The notes: generated by a model not told the origin, from the letters alone. DNA of 36,379 bases from Candidatus Cloacimonadota bacterium (GCA_028690365.1 JAQVBK010000006.1:1-36379); one strand, 5' to 3'. Numbered from the stretch's first letter, positions 8,649 to 18,492 are shown. Made by a program: numbers and translations.

Positions 8649-11472
8649 CTTATTTGATTTTATTGCTTTTGATACTGAAACTACCGGTTTAAATCCAAGA
8701 GATAATGAAATAATTGAAATTGGTGCGGTTAAGTATAAAGCAGGGATTGAGGTGGAGAGATTCTCGGCTTTTATAAAACCAAAAGGTTTAGTCCCAAATT
8801 TTATAAAACAACTGACTCACATTACTGATAAGGATTTACAATCCGGTCAACCAATTGAGAAAGTTCTGCCCGAATTCAAAGAATTTTTGGGTAATAGCTT
8901 GCTGGTTGGGCATAATATCGGCTTCGATATTTCTTTTATCAATAACCAAATGGAAAAGTGCGGTTTCCCTTTACTAGCTAATCAGCAGATGGATACGGTT
9001 GAAATCAGCAGAATTTATCTACCTTTTATTGCTAATCACAAATTGGAAACTGTAGCCGGTTTTTTCAATATTACCAATGAATCTGCTCACAGAGCAATTC
9101 ATGATGCTGAAACAACAGCATTGATTTTTAGAAAACTTATTGATTTCATCCTTTCAGAAGTTCCATTGAAGATAAATGAAAACCTCTTAATGATTTCTGC
9201 CAATGCTCTTCTGAGAAATGAAACAGACCTTTTCTTTAAAAATATTGTCAACCATCAGAGAAGATACGCATTGGTTGAAAACAGAGATTACAGAATTGAT
9301 AAGTATTTTACTCATTACAATGTCATCAGCCATGAACCTGAGAGCAAAAAAGATTATACAATTGACGACATTTTTGCCGGTGATGGAGTATTCAGTAATC
9401 ATTTTCCTCAATATGAAATAAGACAGGGACAGATTGATATGGCTCATGCTGTTTCCGAAGCATTTGAATTAAAGCATTTCTTACTTGTTGAAGCCGGAAC
9501 CGGAGTGGGAAAATCTTTTGCTTATCTGATTCCTTCAATAATGTTTAGTAATAAAAATGACAGCCGTGTTATTCTTTCAACGAACACCAAGAATTTACAG
9601 GAACAGCTCTTCAACAAAGATCTACCAGCAATAAGAGATTGTACTGGAATGAAATTCTGTGCAGTAATATTAAAGGGAAGAGAGAACTATATCTGTGAAA
9701 AGAAATGGCTGGAAGTAAATTTTGATATTCCGGGATCGCTAACTCCTCAGGAAACTACAGAATTATTGAATCTGGTTTTATGGAAAGAATATACGAAAAC
9801 CGGAGATATTGAAGATAACTCTTCTTTTTCAAAAAACACTGCTTATGGTCTTTGGAAAAAAGTTGCCGCAGACAGACATTTCTGCAGCGGTAAGAAATGT
9901 CCTCATTTTCAGCATTGTTATCTGATGAACATAAGGAAAAGAGCGGAGCATGCGAATCTGGTGATAGTGAATCACTCCTTATTGATTATGGATATGGCGG
10001 CTGAGAACATAACTCTCGGAGAATATGATTACCTCGTAATTGATGAAGCTCACAATATTCCTAATATAGCGTCTACTCATTTTGGATTATCGCTTGGGTT
10101 TGCTGACATAACAAATCTTTTCACCAGAATCTTCAACACACGAGGTCAGTATCAGAGTGGAGTTATTCCGACGATAAGAGCTTCAATAACAAAATCGATG
10201 CTCAATGAACTTTTAAAAAGTAATGTTATATCTCTAACTGAACAAATAGTCAGCTTTATAGAAAAATCGCAAGAAACTTATCGAAACTTCTTCCGGTTGA
10301 TTTCTTCCAAGGTGACTGCAGAAGGTTCATACAACAAACTTCGCTTGAAAAATATCGATAATTTTGATTTTCTGAAACCGACTCTTATTCAATTTTCTAC
10401 AGAGTGGCAAAATCTTATTGAATTATTTAGCAGATTGTTTAATTCATACAATTCGATGGACGAGAAAATCGTTACGAATTTTCAAACAAACTCAGACAAT
10501 ATTTCTGCAATAAATCAATCACTTGAAGAAATAGACAAGGTTTTCTCGATATTAACTCAACCTGACTTCAAGGCGAATGCGTACTGGCTGTCAACTTTTG
10601 CAGCTTCCGATGACAATTTTCCTTCAGGGACAATAAATTTTGCTCCTCTGGAAATTGGACAATACTTTGAAAACTTCCTGTATAACAATGTTAAATCTGT
10701 AATTTTTACTTCTGCAACTGTTGCTCTGAGAGGCAAATTCAAATTCTATTCATCACGAATGGGTTTAGATTTAATCCATAGCCAAAAGATTGAAGAATTA
10801 GTAGTTCCTTCACCATTTGATTTCGAAAAACAATCCAAAGTATTGATAGCCTCTTTTCTACCGCTGCCTTCAGACAAAAAATATTTTCCTCTGCAGTCTT
10901 TAACGCTGCTGAAAAATGTCATAAAGTCTACGGATAAAGGTACTATGGTGTTATTTACTTCATATGCAGATCTGAATTTTATCTATGATGCATTATCTGA
11001 TGAAATGGCTAATTCCAATATTCCTCTTTTGGCACAAGGGAAAAGCGGGAGTAGAAGCAATATCCTGAGAGAATTCAAAGAACATGGCAAATCTGTTTTA
11101 CTTGGCACAAATTCTTTTTGGGAAGGGATTGATATAAAAGGAGATTCTCTTTCTCTGCTGGTTATTTACAAACTTCCATTTTCTGTTCCGTCTGAGCCTA
11201 TTGTAGAAGCTTATATCGAAAAATTGGAACAAGAAGGCAAAGACTCTTTTAATCACTACATGCTACCTACTGCCTTATTGAAATTTAAACAGGGATTCGG
11301 ACGATTGATAAGAAGTACCAGCGATTCGGGAATTGTCATTGTTCTGGATAATCGAATGCATAAGAAACAGTATGGACAGTATTTTAAGAGTATTTTACCG
11401 GTAAGAAGTGAAAATGTTGATTCTGAAGCTGTTTTAATGAATCAGATTTCAAGATGGTTCAGTAAAGTCTAA
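8638..11472 (+). CDS. dinG: DinG-family helicase with N-terminal DEDDh 3'-5' exonuclease domain
   Basis: Exonuclease FIAFDTETTGL; helicase Walker A AGTGVGKS; DEAH box LVIDEAHNIP; motif VI-like GFGRLIRS; cysteines C353/C416/C421/C427. Confidence 0.9.
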   Translation: MKADLFDFIAFDTETTGLNPRDNEIIEIGAVKYKAGIEVERFSAFIKPKGLVPNFIKQLTHITDKDLQSGQPIEKVLPEFKEFLGNSLLVGHNIGFDISFINNQMEKCGFPLLANQQMDTVEISRIYLPFIANHKLETVAGFFNITNESAHRAIHDAETTALIFRKLIDFILSEVPLKINENLLMISANALLRNETDLFFKNIVNHQRRYALVENRDYRIDKYFTHYNVISHEPESKKDYTIDDIFAGDGVFSNHFPQYEIRQGQIDMAHAVSEAFELKHFLLVEAGTGVGKSFAYLIPSIMFSNKNDSRVILSTNTKNLQEQLFNKDLPAIRDCTGMKFCAVILKGRENYICEKKWLEVNFDIPGSLTPQETTELLNLVLWKEYTKTGDIEDNSSFSKNTAYGLWKKVAADRHFCSGKKCPHFQHCYLMNIRKRAEHANLVIVNHSLLIMDMAAENITLGEYDYLVIDEAHNIPNIASTHFGLSLGFADITNLFTRIFNTRGQYQSGVIPTIRASITKSMLNELLKSNVISLTEQIVSFIEKSQETYRNFFRLISSKVTAEGSYNKLRLKNIDNFDFLKPTLIQFSTEWQNLIELFSRLFNSYNSMDEKIVTNFQTNSDNISAINQSLEEIDKVFSILTQPDFKANAYWLSTFAASDDNFPSGTINFAPLEIGQYFENFLYNNVKSVIFTSATVALRGKFKFYSSRMGLDLIHSQKIEELVVPSPFDFEKQSKVLIASFLPLPSDKKYFPLQSLTLLKNVIKSTDKGTMVLFTSYADLNFIYDALSDEMANSNIPLLAQGKSGSRSNILREFKEHGKSVLLGTNSFWEGIDIKGDSLSLLVIYKLPFSVPSEPIVEAYIEKLEQEGKDSFNHYMLPTALLKFKQGFGRLIRSTSDSGIVIVLDNRMHKKQYGQYFKSILPVRSENVDSEAVLMNQISRWFSKV

Positions 11473-11946
11473 CTATTTATCCTCTGCGATTTTTCTGATT
11501 TCTTTTTTTAAATTCTCTCTAATCAATTTTAGGTCTTCATATTCAATTGCTGATTCTTCTTTAACAAAATTGAGATAGTTGTCCAATTTATTCATTTCTA
11601 TAGCAAGTTGTTCAATTTTCTGACTTATATCCTGATAAACAAGAGTATTTTGATAGGAATCTTCATTTTTGCCAGTCTGATCAATAGCAGAATCTATCAG
11701 TTCATTTTCAGCCAGATCGAATAATGGATTCTGAAACAAGTTTTCTGCGAGTTCGGTAAAGGCATCGGTTATTACAGTGACTTCCTTCATTAGTGAAATG
11801 AGTTTATTATCAGATTCAGCTTCTTTTGTATTTTTGCTGTACTCCAGAATCTTTTCTTTAATCTCTTCCTGCTGAGTAATAAGCATGTCCAGATAACCCC
11901 AGTCTCTTTCATTAATATATACTTTTTTCAATTTTTCCTTTTTCAT
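11473..11946 (-). CDS. Hypothetical coiled-coil protein (start at the internal Met preferred over 11964)
   Basis: Heptad-rich, highly charged sequence. Internal ATG at 11946 starts 1 nt after the upstream stop codon (TAG A ATG). No recognised family. Confidence 0.7.
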   Translation of the reverse strand: MKKEKLKKVYINERDWGYLDMLITQQEEIKEKILEYSKNTKEAESDNKLISLMKEVTVITDAFTELAENLFQNPLFDLAENELIDSAIDQTGKNEDSYQNTLVYQDISQKIEQLAIEMNKLDNYLNFVKEESAIEYEDLKLIRENLKKEIRKIAEDK

Positions 11947-11947
11947 T

Positions 11948-12181
11948 CTAATAATCCTCTTCACAAAAATTTGGACAGTTTTTCTTAAGCAGATGTCCGC
12001 CTAATTGCCAGTTTTTGCATTTTCTGCATTGTGATGATTCCCAAGAAAATCTAGCCTGGGACGCATTTGTGTTTATCCAATTGAGGATAAAATCTTTTCC
12101 GGGATCCCGCTGAATCTGTTCGCCCTTAATCCATTTGTCGATTTCGATCATTTTCAGTTGAACGTAATTAAACCTTGGCAT
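11948..12181 (-). CDS. Small (77 aa) putative zinc-ribbon protein
   Basis: Start refined to ATG at 12181 with RBS CCAGGAGGAAATAATG. Cys motif CRKC-x12-C-x3-C (CRKCKNWQLGGHLLKKNCPNFC). Confidence 0.7.
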   Translation of the reverse strand: MPRFNYVQLKMIEIDKWIKGEQIQRDPGKDFILNWINTNASQARFSWESSQCRKCKNWQLGGHLLKKNCPNFCEEDY

Positions 12182-12212
12182 TATTTCCTCCTGGTTAAGG
12201 AACAGATTCTTT

Positions 12213-13256
12213 TTAAGAAGTGACTTGCTCAATGAGGAAAGATTCATCATTATTTGCAAGATGAAATCTGACTTTCAGTATAACGACATCGAACTCTTTT
12301 TTAATTCTCTTCAATTTTGTAAAGTCTTTTTCGGTGGTTATAACGAAAGCTATTTTTTCTCTGTTGAGTACATCTGTTACTTCACTATTCCAGTTATCTG
12401 ATTGATAGTCAAAATGATCAGGAAAAGCGAAGTGGGTAATGAAACTTATATTGTTTTCTGTTATGGTTTTTTCGAAAGAATGAGGATTGCCAATTGCTGA
12501 CATTAATGCACATTTATTGTTTTGCAGAACAGATAATTCCACAATATTTCCTGACTCATCACAGAATTCTTCAATTCTAAGAGAGCCTTGTAATACATTC
12601 TGGTGCAAAATCTCGATTTCTTTCAACCTTTTTTTGCCATTAATGATTATGCAGTCTGCTTTTTTACAGTTTTTCAGAGGTTCTCGCAGAATTCCGGCAG
12701 GGAGCAGAAAGCCGTTTCCATAGCCTCCGGTTGCATTGAATAACAATATCTTGTAATCAGCTATAATTTTCTTGTTCTGAAATGAATCATCCAGAATAAC
12801 ATAATCCAGATCAGGGAATGTTCTGCACAATAGATTAATAGCTTCAATTCTGTTTTTCCCGCCTACTACAGGAATTCCGGGAAGGCTGGTTGCTATGAGT
12901 TGAGCTTCATCACACGCATAATTACTGAATTCATATACTTTTTGCCGATCAGAAATCAAGCTGGTTTTTTTTTCAAAGCCACCTTTGTAGTCACGATGAG
13001 AAACTGCGACTTTATATCCTTTGCGGGATAACAGATTGGCCAGGTAAATTGTAAATGGTGTCTTGCCGGTTCCTCCGCTGACAATGTTGCCGATGACAAT
13101 AATTCTTACTTTAAAAAAAACCGGATTACCGATAATTTTGTGAAGAATAGAGTCTATCAGAGTTCCTAAGTAGTAGATTAATGAAAATGGTAACAGCAGG
13201 AAGCTGATAAAAGTTTTCTGATAGAGATTGCGGAAGATAAAGTTTTGTAGTTTCAT
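12213..13256 (-). CDS. lpxK: Tetraacyldisaccharide 4'-kinase
   Basis: VIGNIVSGGTGKTPFTIYLANLL, SHRDYKGGFEKKT, GDEA-like CDEAQLIATSLPGIPVVGGKNR, ILDDSFQN, TTEKDFTKL motifs typical of LpxK. Confidence 0.93.
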   Translation of the reverse strand: MKLQNFIFRNLYQKTFISFLLLPFSLIYYLGTLIDSILHKIIGNPVFFKVRIIVIGNIVSGGTGKTPFTIYLANLLSRKGYKVAVSHRDYKGGFEKKTSLISDRQKVYEFSNYACDEAQLIATSLPGIPVVGGKNRIEAINLLCRTFPDLDYVILDDSFQNKKIIADYKILLFNATGGYGNGFLLPAGILREPLKNCKKADCIIINGKKRLKEIEILHQNVLQGSLRIEEFCDESGNIVELSVLQNNKCALMSAIGNPHSFEKTITENNISFITHFAFPDHFDYQSDNWNSEVTDVLNREKIAFVITTEKDFTKLKRIKKEFDVVILKVRFHLANNDESFLIEQVTS

Positions 13257-13283
13257 AAGAAAAAAGCAGGAGTAAATCCTGCC

Positions 13284-13895
13284 TTAATTAAATTTTACCT
13301 GAGGAGCAGTCTGGGCTTCATCAGGAGCTTTAAAGAACTGCGCCTGTTGTATACCGGCAATTCCTGCATATATGTTGTTGGGGAAGATAACCAGTTTCTT
13401 GTTGAAAACTGTAACTGCATCGTTATAACGTTTTCTTGCTACAGTAATTCTGTTTTCTGTACCTGCCAGTTCGTCCTGTAGTCGGATAAAATTCTCATTC
13501 GCTTTTAGTTCAGGATATCTTTCCTGTACAACCATAAGTCGTTGAAGCGCACTGCCTAATGAATTTTGAGCATCCTGATATTTTGCAAAAAGCTCCGGAT
13601 CATTAAGAACATTCTCTGAGATATTTATCATACCGCCAACCTTTGCTCTGGCCTGAGTTACTGATTCCAAGGTTTCACGCTCATGTGAAGCATAACCCTT
13701 AACAGTTTCTACCAGATTCGGGATGAGATCAAATCTTCTGTTTAGTTGATTATCTATTTCCGCAAAGTGATTCTGAACTTCAACTTTAAGAGTCTGTGCA
13801 GAGTTATAGAAAGCTATGTATTTGAATATTGCAGTGATTGAGACTACAATCAACAAAGCAAATACTATGAGTAGTGCGATTAAAAGTTTTTTCAT
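13284..13895 (-). CDS. lemA: LemA family protein
   Basis: N-terminal TM followed by FAEIDNQLNRRFDLIPNLVETVKGYASHERETLESVTQARAK and RYNDAVTVFNKKL...FPNN, characteristic of LemA. Confidence 0.94.
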   Translation of the reverse strand: MKKLLIALLIVFALLIVVSITAIFKYIAFYNSAQTLKVEVQNHFAEIDNQLNRRFDLIPNLVETVKGYASHERETLESVTQARAKVGGMINISENVLNDPELFAKYQDAQNSLGSALQRLMVVQERYPELKANENFIRLQDELAGTENRITVARKRYNDAVTVFNKKLVIFPNNIYAGIAGIQQAQFFKAPDEAQTAPQVKFN

Positions 13896-13921
13896 TTTTC
13901 CTGCCTCTTGAGTTTTGATAT

Positions 13922-14416
13922 TTAGTGAAACATTTCGGCAATCATTTTGCCATTATGAAATTGTCTGCTTACTTTCTTTTGACCATTTTCATAGATATCT
14001 TCCATGATAAGAGTACCTTTTTCATCGAAACCGTTTACCTTGCCGTGTAGAAGATTGTTATGATAGTTCTCGATTAATTTTACTTCTCCATTTTTATAGA
14101 ACCACCGGGTAACTCCTTCCTGAATTCCGTCTTCATATAACATTTCGGCAGCAAGTTTACCATCTTCATAGTACCATTTAGATAAACCGCAAATCAAATC
14201 ATCCTGATAAAAGCTTTCCTGCCAGATATTTCCATTTTCATAATATGATACATATCTGCCATGTCTTAAATCATTCAAGTATAATATTTCTGCCTCCAGA
14301 CTACCATTATCATAAAACCACTTTGAAATTCCATTCTTCTTTCCATTCTCATATCTTTCTTCAGTCCTGACTGCATGATTATCATGATATGTTCTTTGAA
14401 TTTCAGACAGAATCAC
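13922..14416 (-). CDS. MORN-like repeat protein (YwqK family-like)
   Basis: Repeated YENGxxxGxxxWFYxNGxLxxE units of about 22-24 aa; GTG start overlapping the cheA stop by 4 nt. Confidence 0.85.
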   Translation of the reverse strand: MILSEIQRTYHDNHAVRTEERYENGKKNGISKWFYDNGSLEAEILYLNDLRHGRYVSYYENGNIWQESFYQDDLICGLSKWYYEDGKLAAEMLYEDGIQEGVTRWFYKNGEVKLIENYHNNLLHGKVNGFDEKGTLIMEDIYENGQKKVSRQFHNGKMIAEMFH

Positions 14417-17400
14417 AGTGCCTCCTGCTTAGAGATACTTTTTTTCTTATTGAGTAGTTTTTTAACTGTTTCTAAAAGATGCTCTTTATGAACTTTTATT
14501 TCATATGCATCAAATCCGATCTCTGTTGCTTTGGAACGATTAACATCATCACTTAGTGTAGTCAGTGCAATTAGCGGAGTCGTATCATATTCTTCATTTG
14601 ATCTCACTGCTTTGGCAAATTCAAATCCGTCCATTCTTGGCATGATAATATCTACAACAAAAGCTTGATATTTATTCTTTTGAAGTTTCTTCATTGCATC
14701 CATTCCGTCAACTGCAAGATCAACTTTATAACCGACTGATTCAAAGTATTGTTTGACTAAAGATCGGAAGAATGGAGTATCTTCTACCAGTAGGATTTTG
14801 ATTTTCTCGTTTTGATCCGAATGATATCGGTGAGTTTTTTCCGGATCTGCCATCTCAGCAATTGAGTAAATATCAGGGAACAGAACAATTCTCTTATCAA
14901 TAAGCGCAGATCCAATCAATCCTTTAGCTGTTATGCTTTCAGTGTCGATGTTAGCGTTTACTGAGATAGAGTCGATAATTTTATGAGCGATAATGCCAAT
15001 AGGATTTTCTATCCAGGTAGGAATTATTACATAAATGTTTTCTCCTGGATTTTGCTTTACTTTCACAGGTAAAAAATCTTCTAATTGTATTATTCTTAGA
15101 CTCTTACCTTCATGTTCAATGTATTTTTTATCACCTACAATTTCTATTTCTGACTGGTTTATCTTTTCTATTCTCTTAATCAAATCAAGATTCAACGCAA
15201 AGAATTCATCATCTGCATTTTCAAAAAGGAGCAAGTTTTGTTTTTCCTGAGTATCTTTTCTGAGTGAATCTTCCTTACTCTCTGTTTTTGTCTGAATAGC
15301 TGAGAAATTGAGTTTGGCTTTAGAAGCGATTCCGGCAATATCAAGAATTAAAGCAACAGTTCCATCACTCATAGTTGTAGTGCCGGAGTAACACATCGAT
15401 TTTTTGAAGAATCTGGGTATTGATTTAACCACAATCTCTTCGCTGTCAAAGATATTGTCAACTACCAGACCAAATTCATTTTCATCTTGTTGAAGTACCA
15501 GAACTCTAATAATTTCCTGATTTTCATCGTTTTTGGGTAAGCCCAGAACATCCGCTAAGTAAACTATTGGCAACAGTTTGTTGCGTAATCGAAGAACTGG
15601 TGCATTATTGACCATTTCTATTTTGTGCTGCCCTTCTCCCTTCTTTATTCTTACCAGTTCCCTGAGAGATACTTGCGGTAAAGCAAAATTCTGATTTTGA
15701 ACAGTAACGATGAGGGAAGGAATGATTGCCAGGGTTAGTGGAAGCTTGAGATTAACTACGGTTCCTTTGCCTTTTTCTGAATCAACGCTGACACTACCGC
15801 CCAGTTTTTCGATGTTTGTTCTGACAACGTCCATTCCGACACCTCTGCCTGATACATCAGAAACTTCTTCAGCGGTAGAAAAACCGGCAGCAAAAATAAG
15901 ACTGTAAACATTTTTGTCTGACATTATTTTTGCTTCTGATTCAGTGACAATTCCTTTATCAATTGCTTTCTTTAGAATGTTTTCTCTGTTAATACCTCTT
16001 CCGTCGTCTACTACATCAATATTTACTTTTCCGCCTTCGTGATAAGCTTTTAGCCAGATTGTACCGACTGAAGGCTTTCCTGCTTTTTGTCTGACAGAAG
16101 GCAACTCAATACCATGATCTGCTGAGTTTCTAATCAGATGTGTAAGTGGGTCGGAGAGGACCTCAATGATAGATTTATCCAAATCTACATCATTTCCGGT
16201 AACTTCCAGCTTTATGTCTTTTTTTAGTTTATTAGATAAGTCTCTGATAACTCTGGGAAATTTGTTGAATACGGTTGATATCGGCTGCATTCTTGTATTC
16301 ATAATCTTTTCCTGCAGCAGGGATGTTGTCATGTTGATGTCTTGCAAAACATTCTGTAATCCGGGGACTGTTTTCGAGATGTCTTCTGTCATTCTAAGCA
16401 GTTGGTTTCTTGCCAACACCAGTTCTCCGGCAAATGTCATCAAATCGTTCAATAGTGGTACCGAAACGCGGATACTTTCTGAATGTTTACTCGACTCGTT
16501 CTTAACAATTCTGCTTTTTGAGTCTGCAACTTCGCCATTTGTAGAATCAACATTATTTTCACTATCCAGATTGTCTTCTTCAGATTTATGGGTTAAATCG
16601 TTTTCTGTGGTATTTTCTTCGCTTGTTATCTTTTCTTTTTTTGTTTCTTTCATAACATCAGGGACTTCCAATAGTTCAACCTGGCTTTCTTCTACTTCGA
16701 GACCGAGAGCAATCAGATCAGGCTCCAACACAGAAGAAAACAGAAAAACGAAGGAAATATCTTTTTCTGTGAGATTGTCGTCTAAACCACCAATCTCGGA
16801 AATATCTGAGTATGAAGCGATTAAGTTGCCCAGTTTTTTGATCCCCTGTAAATAATCAAAAGGTGTTTTACCTTTATTCTTCATGTCTTTTTTTGTGTAG
16901 GCATGAACAGAATAAAGAAATCTACCATGACCAACAGCTTTTTCCAGCTCACTGACGGAGATTTCAAATTGACGATATAATCTTTCGGGCAGGGTTTCGA
17001 TGTTTTTAGGTTTAATAAGTACGTTTTTATCGGCCTGACCGCCATTGCTGAGGATTTCATTCAACCTTTTCATCTCATCCCGGATATCAATACTTTCACT
17101 ATTATCTACATCATCAATCATTTCTGTTAAACGATCCTTGCCATCAAGCAAACTAGTTATCATACCGGAATAAGGTTTCATTTTACCATCTCTAATCAGT
17201 GAAAACAAATTTTCCATTACGTGACTGAGATTAGTTATATTTTCGAAACCAAAGAAGCCTGCTGAACCTTTTAGGCTGTGAACTGAACGGAATATCCGAT
17301 TAATCAGTTCTTGTTCGGGAGCATCAACTGTATCTTCCAGAGTTAGCAGGTCGGCTTCGAGACTATTCAGATGTTCTCTGGATTCTTCCAGAAACATTTG

Positions 17401-17427
17401 TAGCATTTCAGGATCTTGCCCTACCAT
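14413..17427 (-). CDS. cheA: Hybrid CheA-type histidine kinase (Hpt - dimerisation - HATPase - CheW-like x2 - REC)
   Basis: P1 H-box FRSVHSLKGSAGFFGFENI; dimerisation region VPLLNDLMTFAGELVLARNQLLRM; HATPase LIRNSADHGIE, DDGRGIN, GRGVGMDVV; two CheW-like regions; C-terminal REC KILLVEDTPFFRSLV...VVDIIMPRMDG...LTT...K. Confidence 0.93.
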   Translation of the reverse strand: MVGQDPEMLQMFLEESREHLNSLEADLLTLEDTVDAPEQELINRIFRSVHSLKGSAGFFGFENITNLSHVMENLFSLIRDGKMKPYSGMITSLLDGKDRLTEMIDDVDNSESIDIRDEMKRLNEILSNGGQADKNVLIKPKNIETLPERLYRQFEISVSELEKAVGHGRFLYSVHAYTKKDMKNKGKTPFDYLQGIKKLGNLIASYSDISEIGGLDDNLTEKDISFVFLFSSVLEPDLIALGLEVEESQVELLEVPDVMKETKKEKITSEENTTENDLTHKSEEDNLDSENNVDSTNGEVADSKSRIVKNESSKHSESIRVSVPLLNDLMTFAGELVLARNQLLRMTEDISKTVPGLQNVLQDINMTTSLLQEKIMNTRMQPISTVFNKFPRVIRDLSNKLKKDIKLEVTGNDVDLDKSIIEVLSDPLTHLIRNSADHGIELPSVRQKAGKPSVGTIWLKAYHEGGKVNIDVVDDGRGINRENILKKAIDKGIVTESEAKIMSDKNVYSLIFAAGFSTAEEVSDVSGRGVGMDVVRTNIEKLGGSVSVDSEKGKGTVVNLKLPLTLAIIPSLIVTVQNQNFALPQVSLRELVRIKKGEGQHKIEMVNNAPVLRLRNKLLPIVYLADVLGLPKNDENQEIIRVLVLQQDENEFGLVVDNIFDSEEIVVKSIPRFFKKSMCYSGTTTMSDGTVALILDIAGIASKAKLNFSAIQTKTESKEDSLRKDTQEKQNLLLFENADDEFFALNLDLIKRIEKINQSEIEIVGDKKYIEHEGKSLRIIQLEDFLPVKVKQNPGENIYVIIPTWIENPIGIIAHKIIDSISVNANIDTESITAKGLIGSALIDKRIVLFPDIYSIAEMADPEKTHRYHSDQNEKIKILLVEDTPFFRSLVKQYFESVGYKVDLAVDGMDAMKKLQKNKYQAFVVDIIMPRMDGFEFAKAVRSNEEYDTTPLIALTTLSDDVNRSKATEIGFDAYEIKVHKEHLLETVKKLLNKKKSISKQEAL

Positions 17428-17435
17428 AAATCCTC

Positions 17436-17738
17436 CTAAGATACGTCGAAATAAGATGAGAGTTTAAAGAGATTGAACAAATTTTTAATAGGTTTTGAGG
17501 TGTTAATTACAGAAAACTGTCTTTTCTCGGCAGTAACTTGTTTATACAAACCTACAACAAGATTAATACCCAGAGAATCAATTTCAACCACATTTTCTAA
17601 ATTGAGTACGATATTCTTCAGATCTGAGTGCTCAGACAGAAAGCTCTTTGATGTTTTTAATTGGTGGTCTAGATTTGAAGCAATCAGATTGTTGGAAAAG
17701 ATTAACTCCAGTGTGTTATTGTCAATTTTAGCTTCCAT
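17436..17738 (-). CDS. STAS domain protein (anti-sigma factor antagonist-like)
   Basis: NIVLNLENVVEIDSLGINLVVGLYKQ matches the SpoIIAA/RsbV-type STAS phosphorylation-site region (DSxG). Confidence 0.88.
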   Translation of the reverse strand: MEAKIDNNTLELIFSNNLIASNLDHQLKTSKSFLSEHSDLKNIVLNLENVVEIDSLGINLVVGLYKQVTAEKRQFSVINTSKPIKNLFNLFKLSSYFDVS

Positions 17739-17766
17739 ATTACCTCCCTGACTTATATTTTTTTCT

Positions 17767-18492
17767 TTAAAACTTTAATTCTGCAGTTACCAGATTTTTA
17801 TTAACTAAAAATCTTTCTGTATAACTACTTACAATAAAGAATCCGCGTTGTCCTTCTCTAAGATCTTCGACGGATTCAATTTTCCCGGGAAAATCAAATC
17901 CTTTTCCCTCATCTTTAACTTTCAAACAAATTCTCTTTTCTTTATCTTCAAAACTTATAGAGATAAATACCTGTTTCTGTGTATCAAAGAGATTTCCGTA
18001 TTTAACTGCATTCGTCAGCAACTCTCTGCTGACAACATTCAATTGAAAAATAATAACGGAGTCATCAAACTTTGCTATTCTTTTTATAAATTCTTCTATT
18101 CTTCTTACTGCTGTATCTATACTTTCGTAAGTAGAATCAACACAAAAAAATAACGAGAAAACTGATTCAGGATTAATGTATTCAGGAAACATGCTCTCAT
18201 GTATAAGATTATTTATGTGTAACAGACACTGTCTGTGAAAAAAAAAACGGGAATCAAATTTATTGTGCAAGTCAAGCATTTCATCAATAGAATCAGTTAT
18301 CCAAAAAACTTTGGCATCGGTTTTATGAATGAAAGAATAAGTATCATTGTCACAAAATGAGCCAAAGAACATGAGTGCAATATCATCAGGTGACAAGTTA
18401 TTTTCAGCTTCTGAGATATTGCAAATGCCTATGTTTTCAGGAAATGAAAACGTGAAATCTTCCGCTATCAGAAAAATCTTTCTTGGCATCAT
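17767..18492 (-). CDS. RsbW/SpoIIAB-like HATPase protein with N-terminal receiver-like region
   Basis: C-terminal VVSRELLTNAVKYGN (N box), KVKDEGKGFDFP (G1 box), QRGFFIVSSYTE; N-terminal ~120 aa with alternating beta/alpha pattern resembling a degenerate receiver. Confidence 0.78.
   Translation of the reverse strand: MMPRKIFLIAEDFTFSFPENIGICNISEAENNLSPDDIALMFFGSFCDNDTYSFIHKTDAKVFWITDSIDEMLDLHNKFDSRFFFHRQCLLHINNLIHESMFPEYINPESVFSLFFCVDSTYESIDTAVRRIEEFIKRIAKFDDSVIIFQLNVVSRELLTNAVKYGNLFDTQKQVFISISFEDKEKRICLKVKDEGKGFDFPGKIESVEDLREGQRGFFIVSSYTERFLVNKNLVTAELKF

Noticed and set aside
16166-16855. 229-aa plus-strand ORF antisense to cheA
   Set aside because: Low-complexity Ser/Phe/Leu-rich translation opposite a clearly conserved kinase; typical shadow ORF with no recognisable motif.
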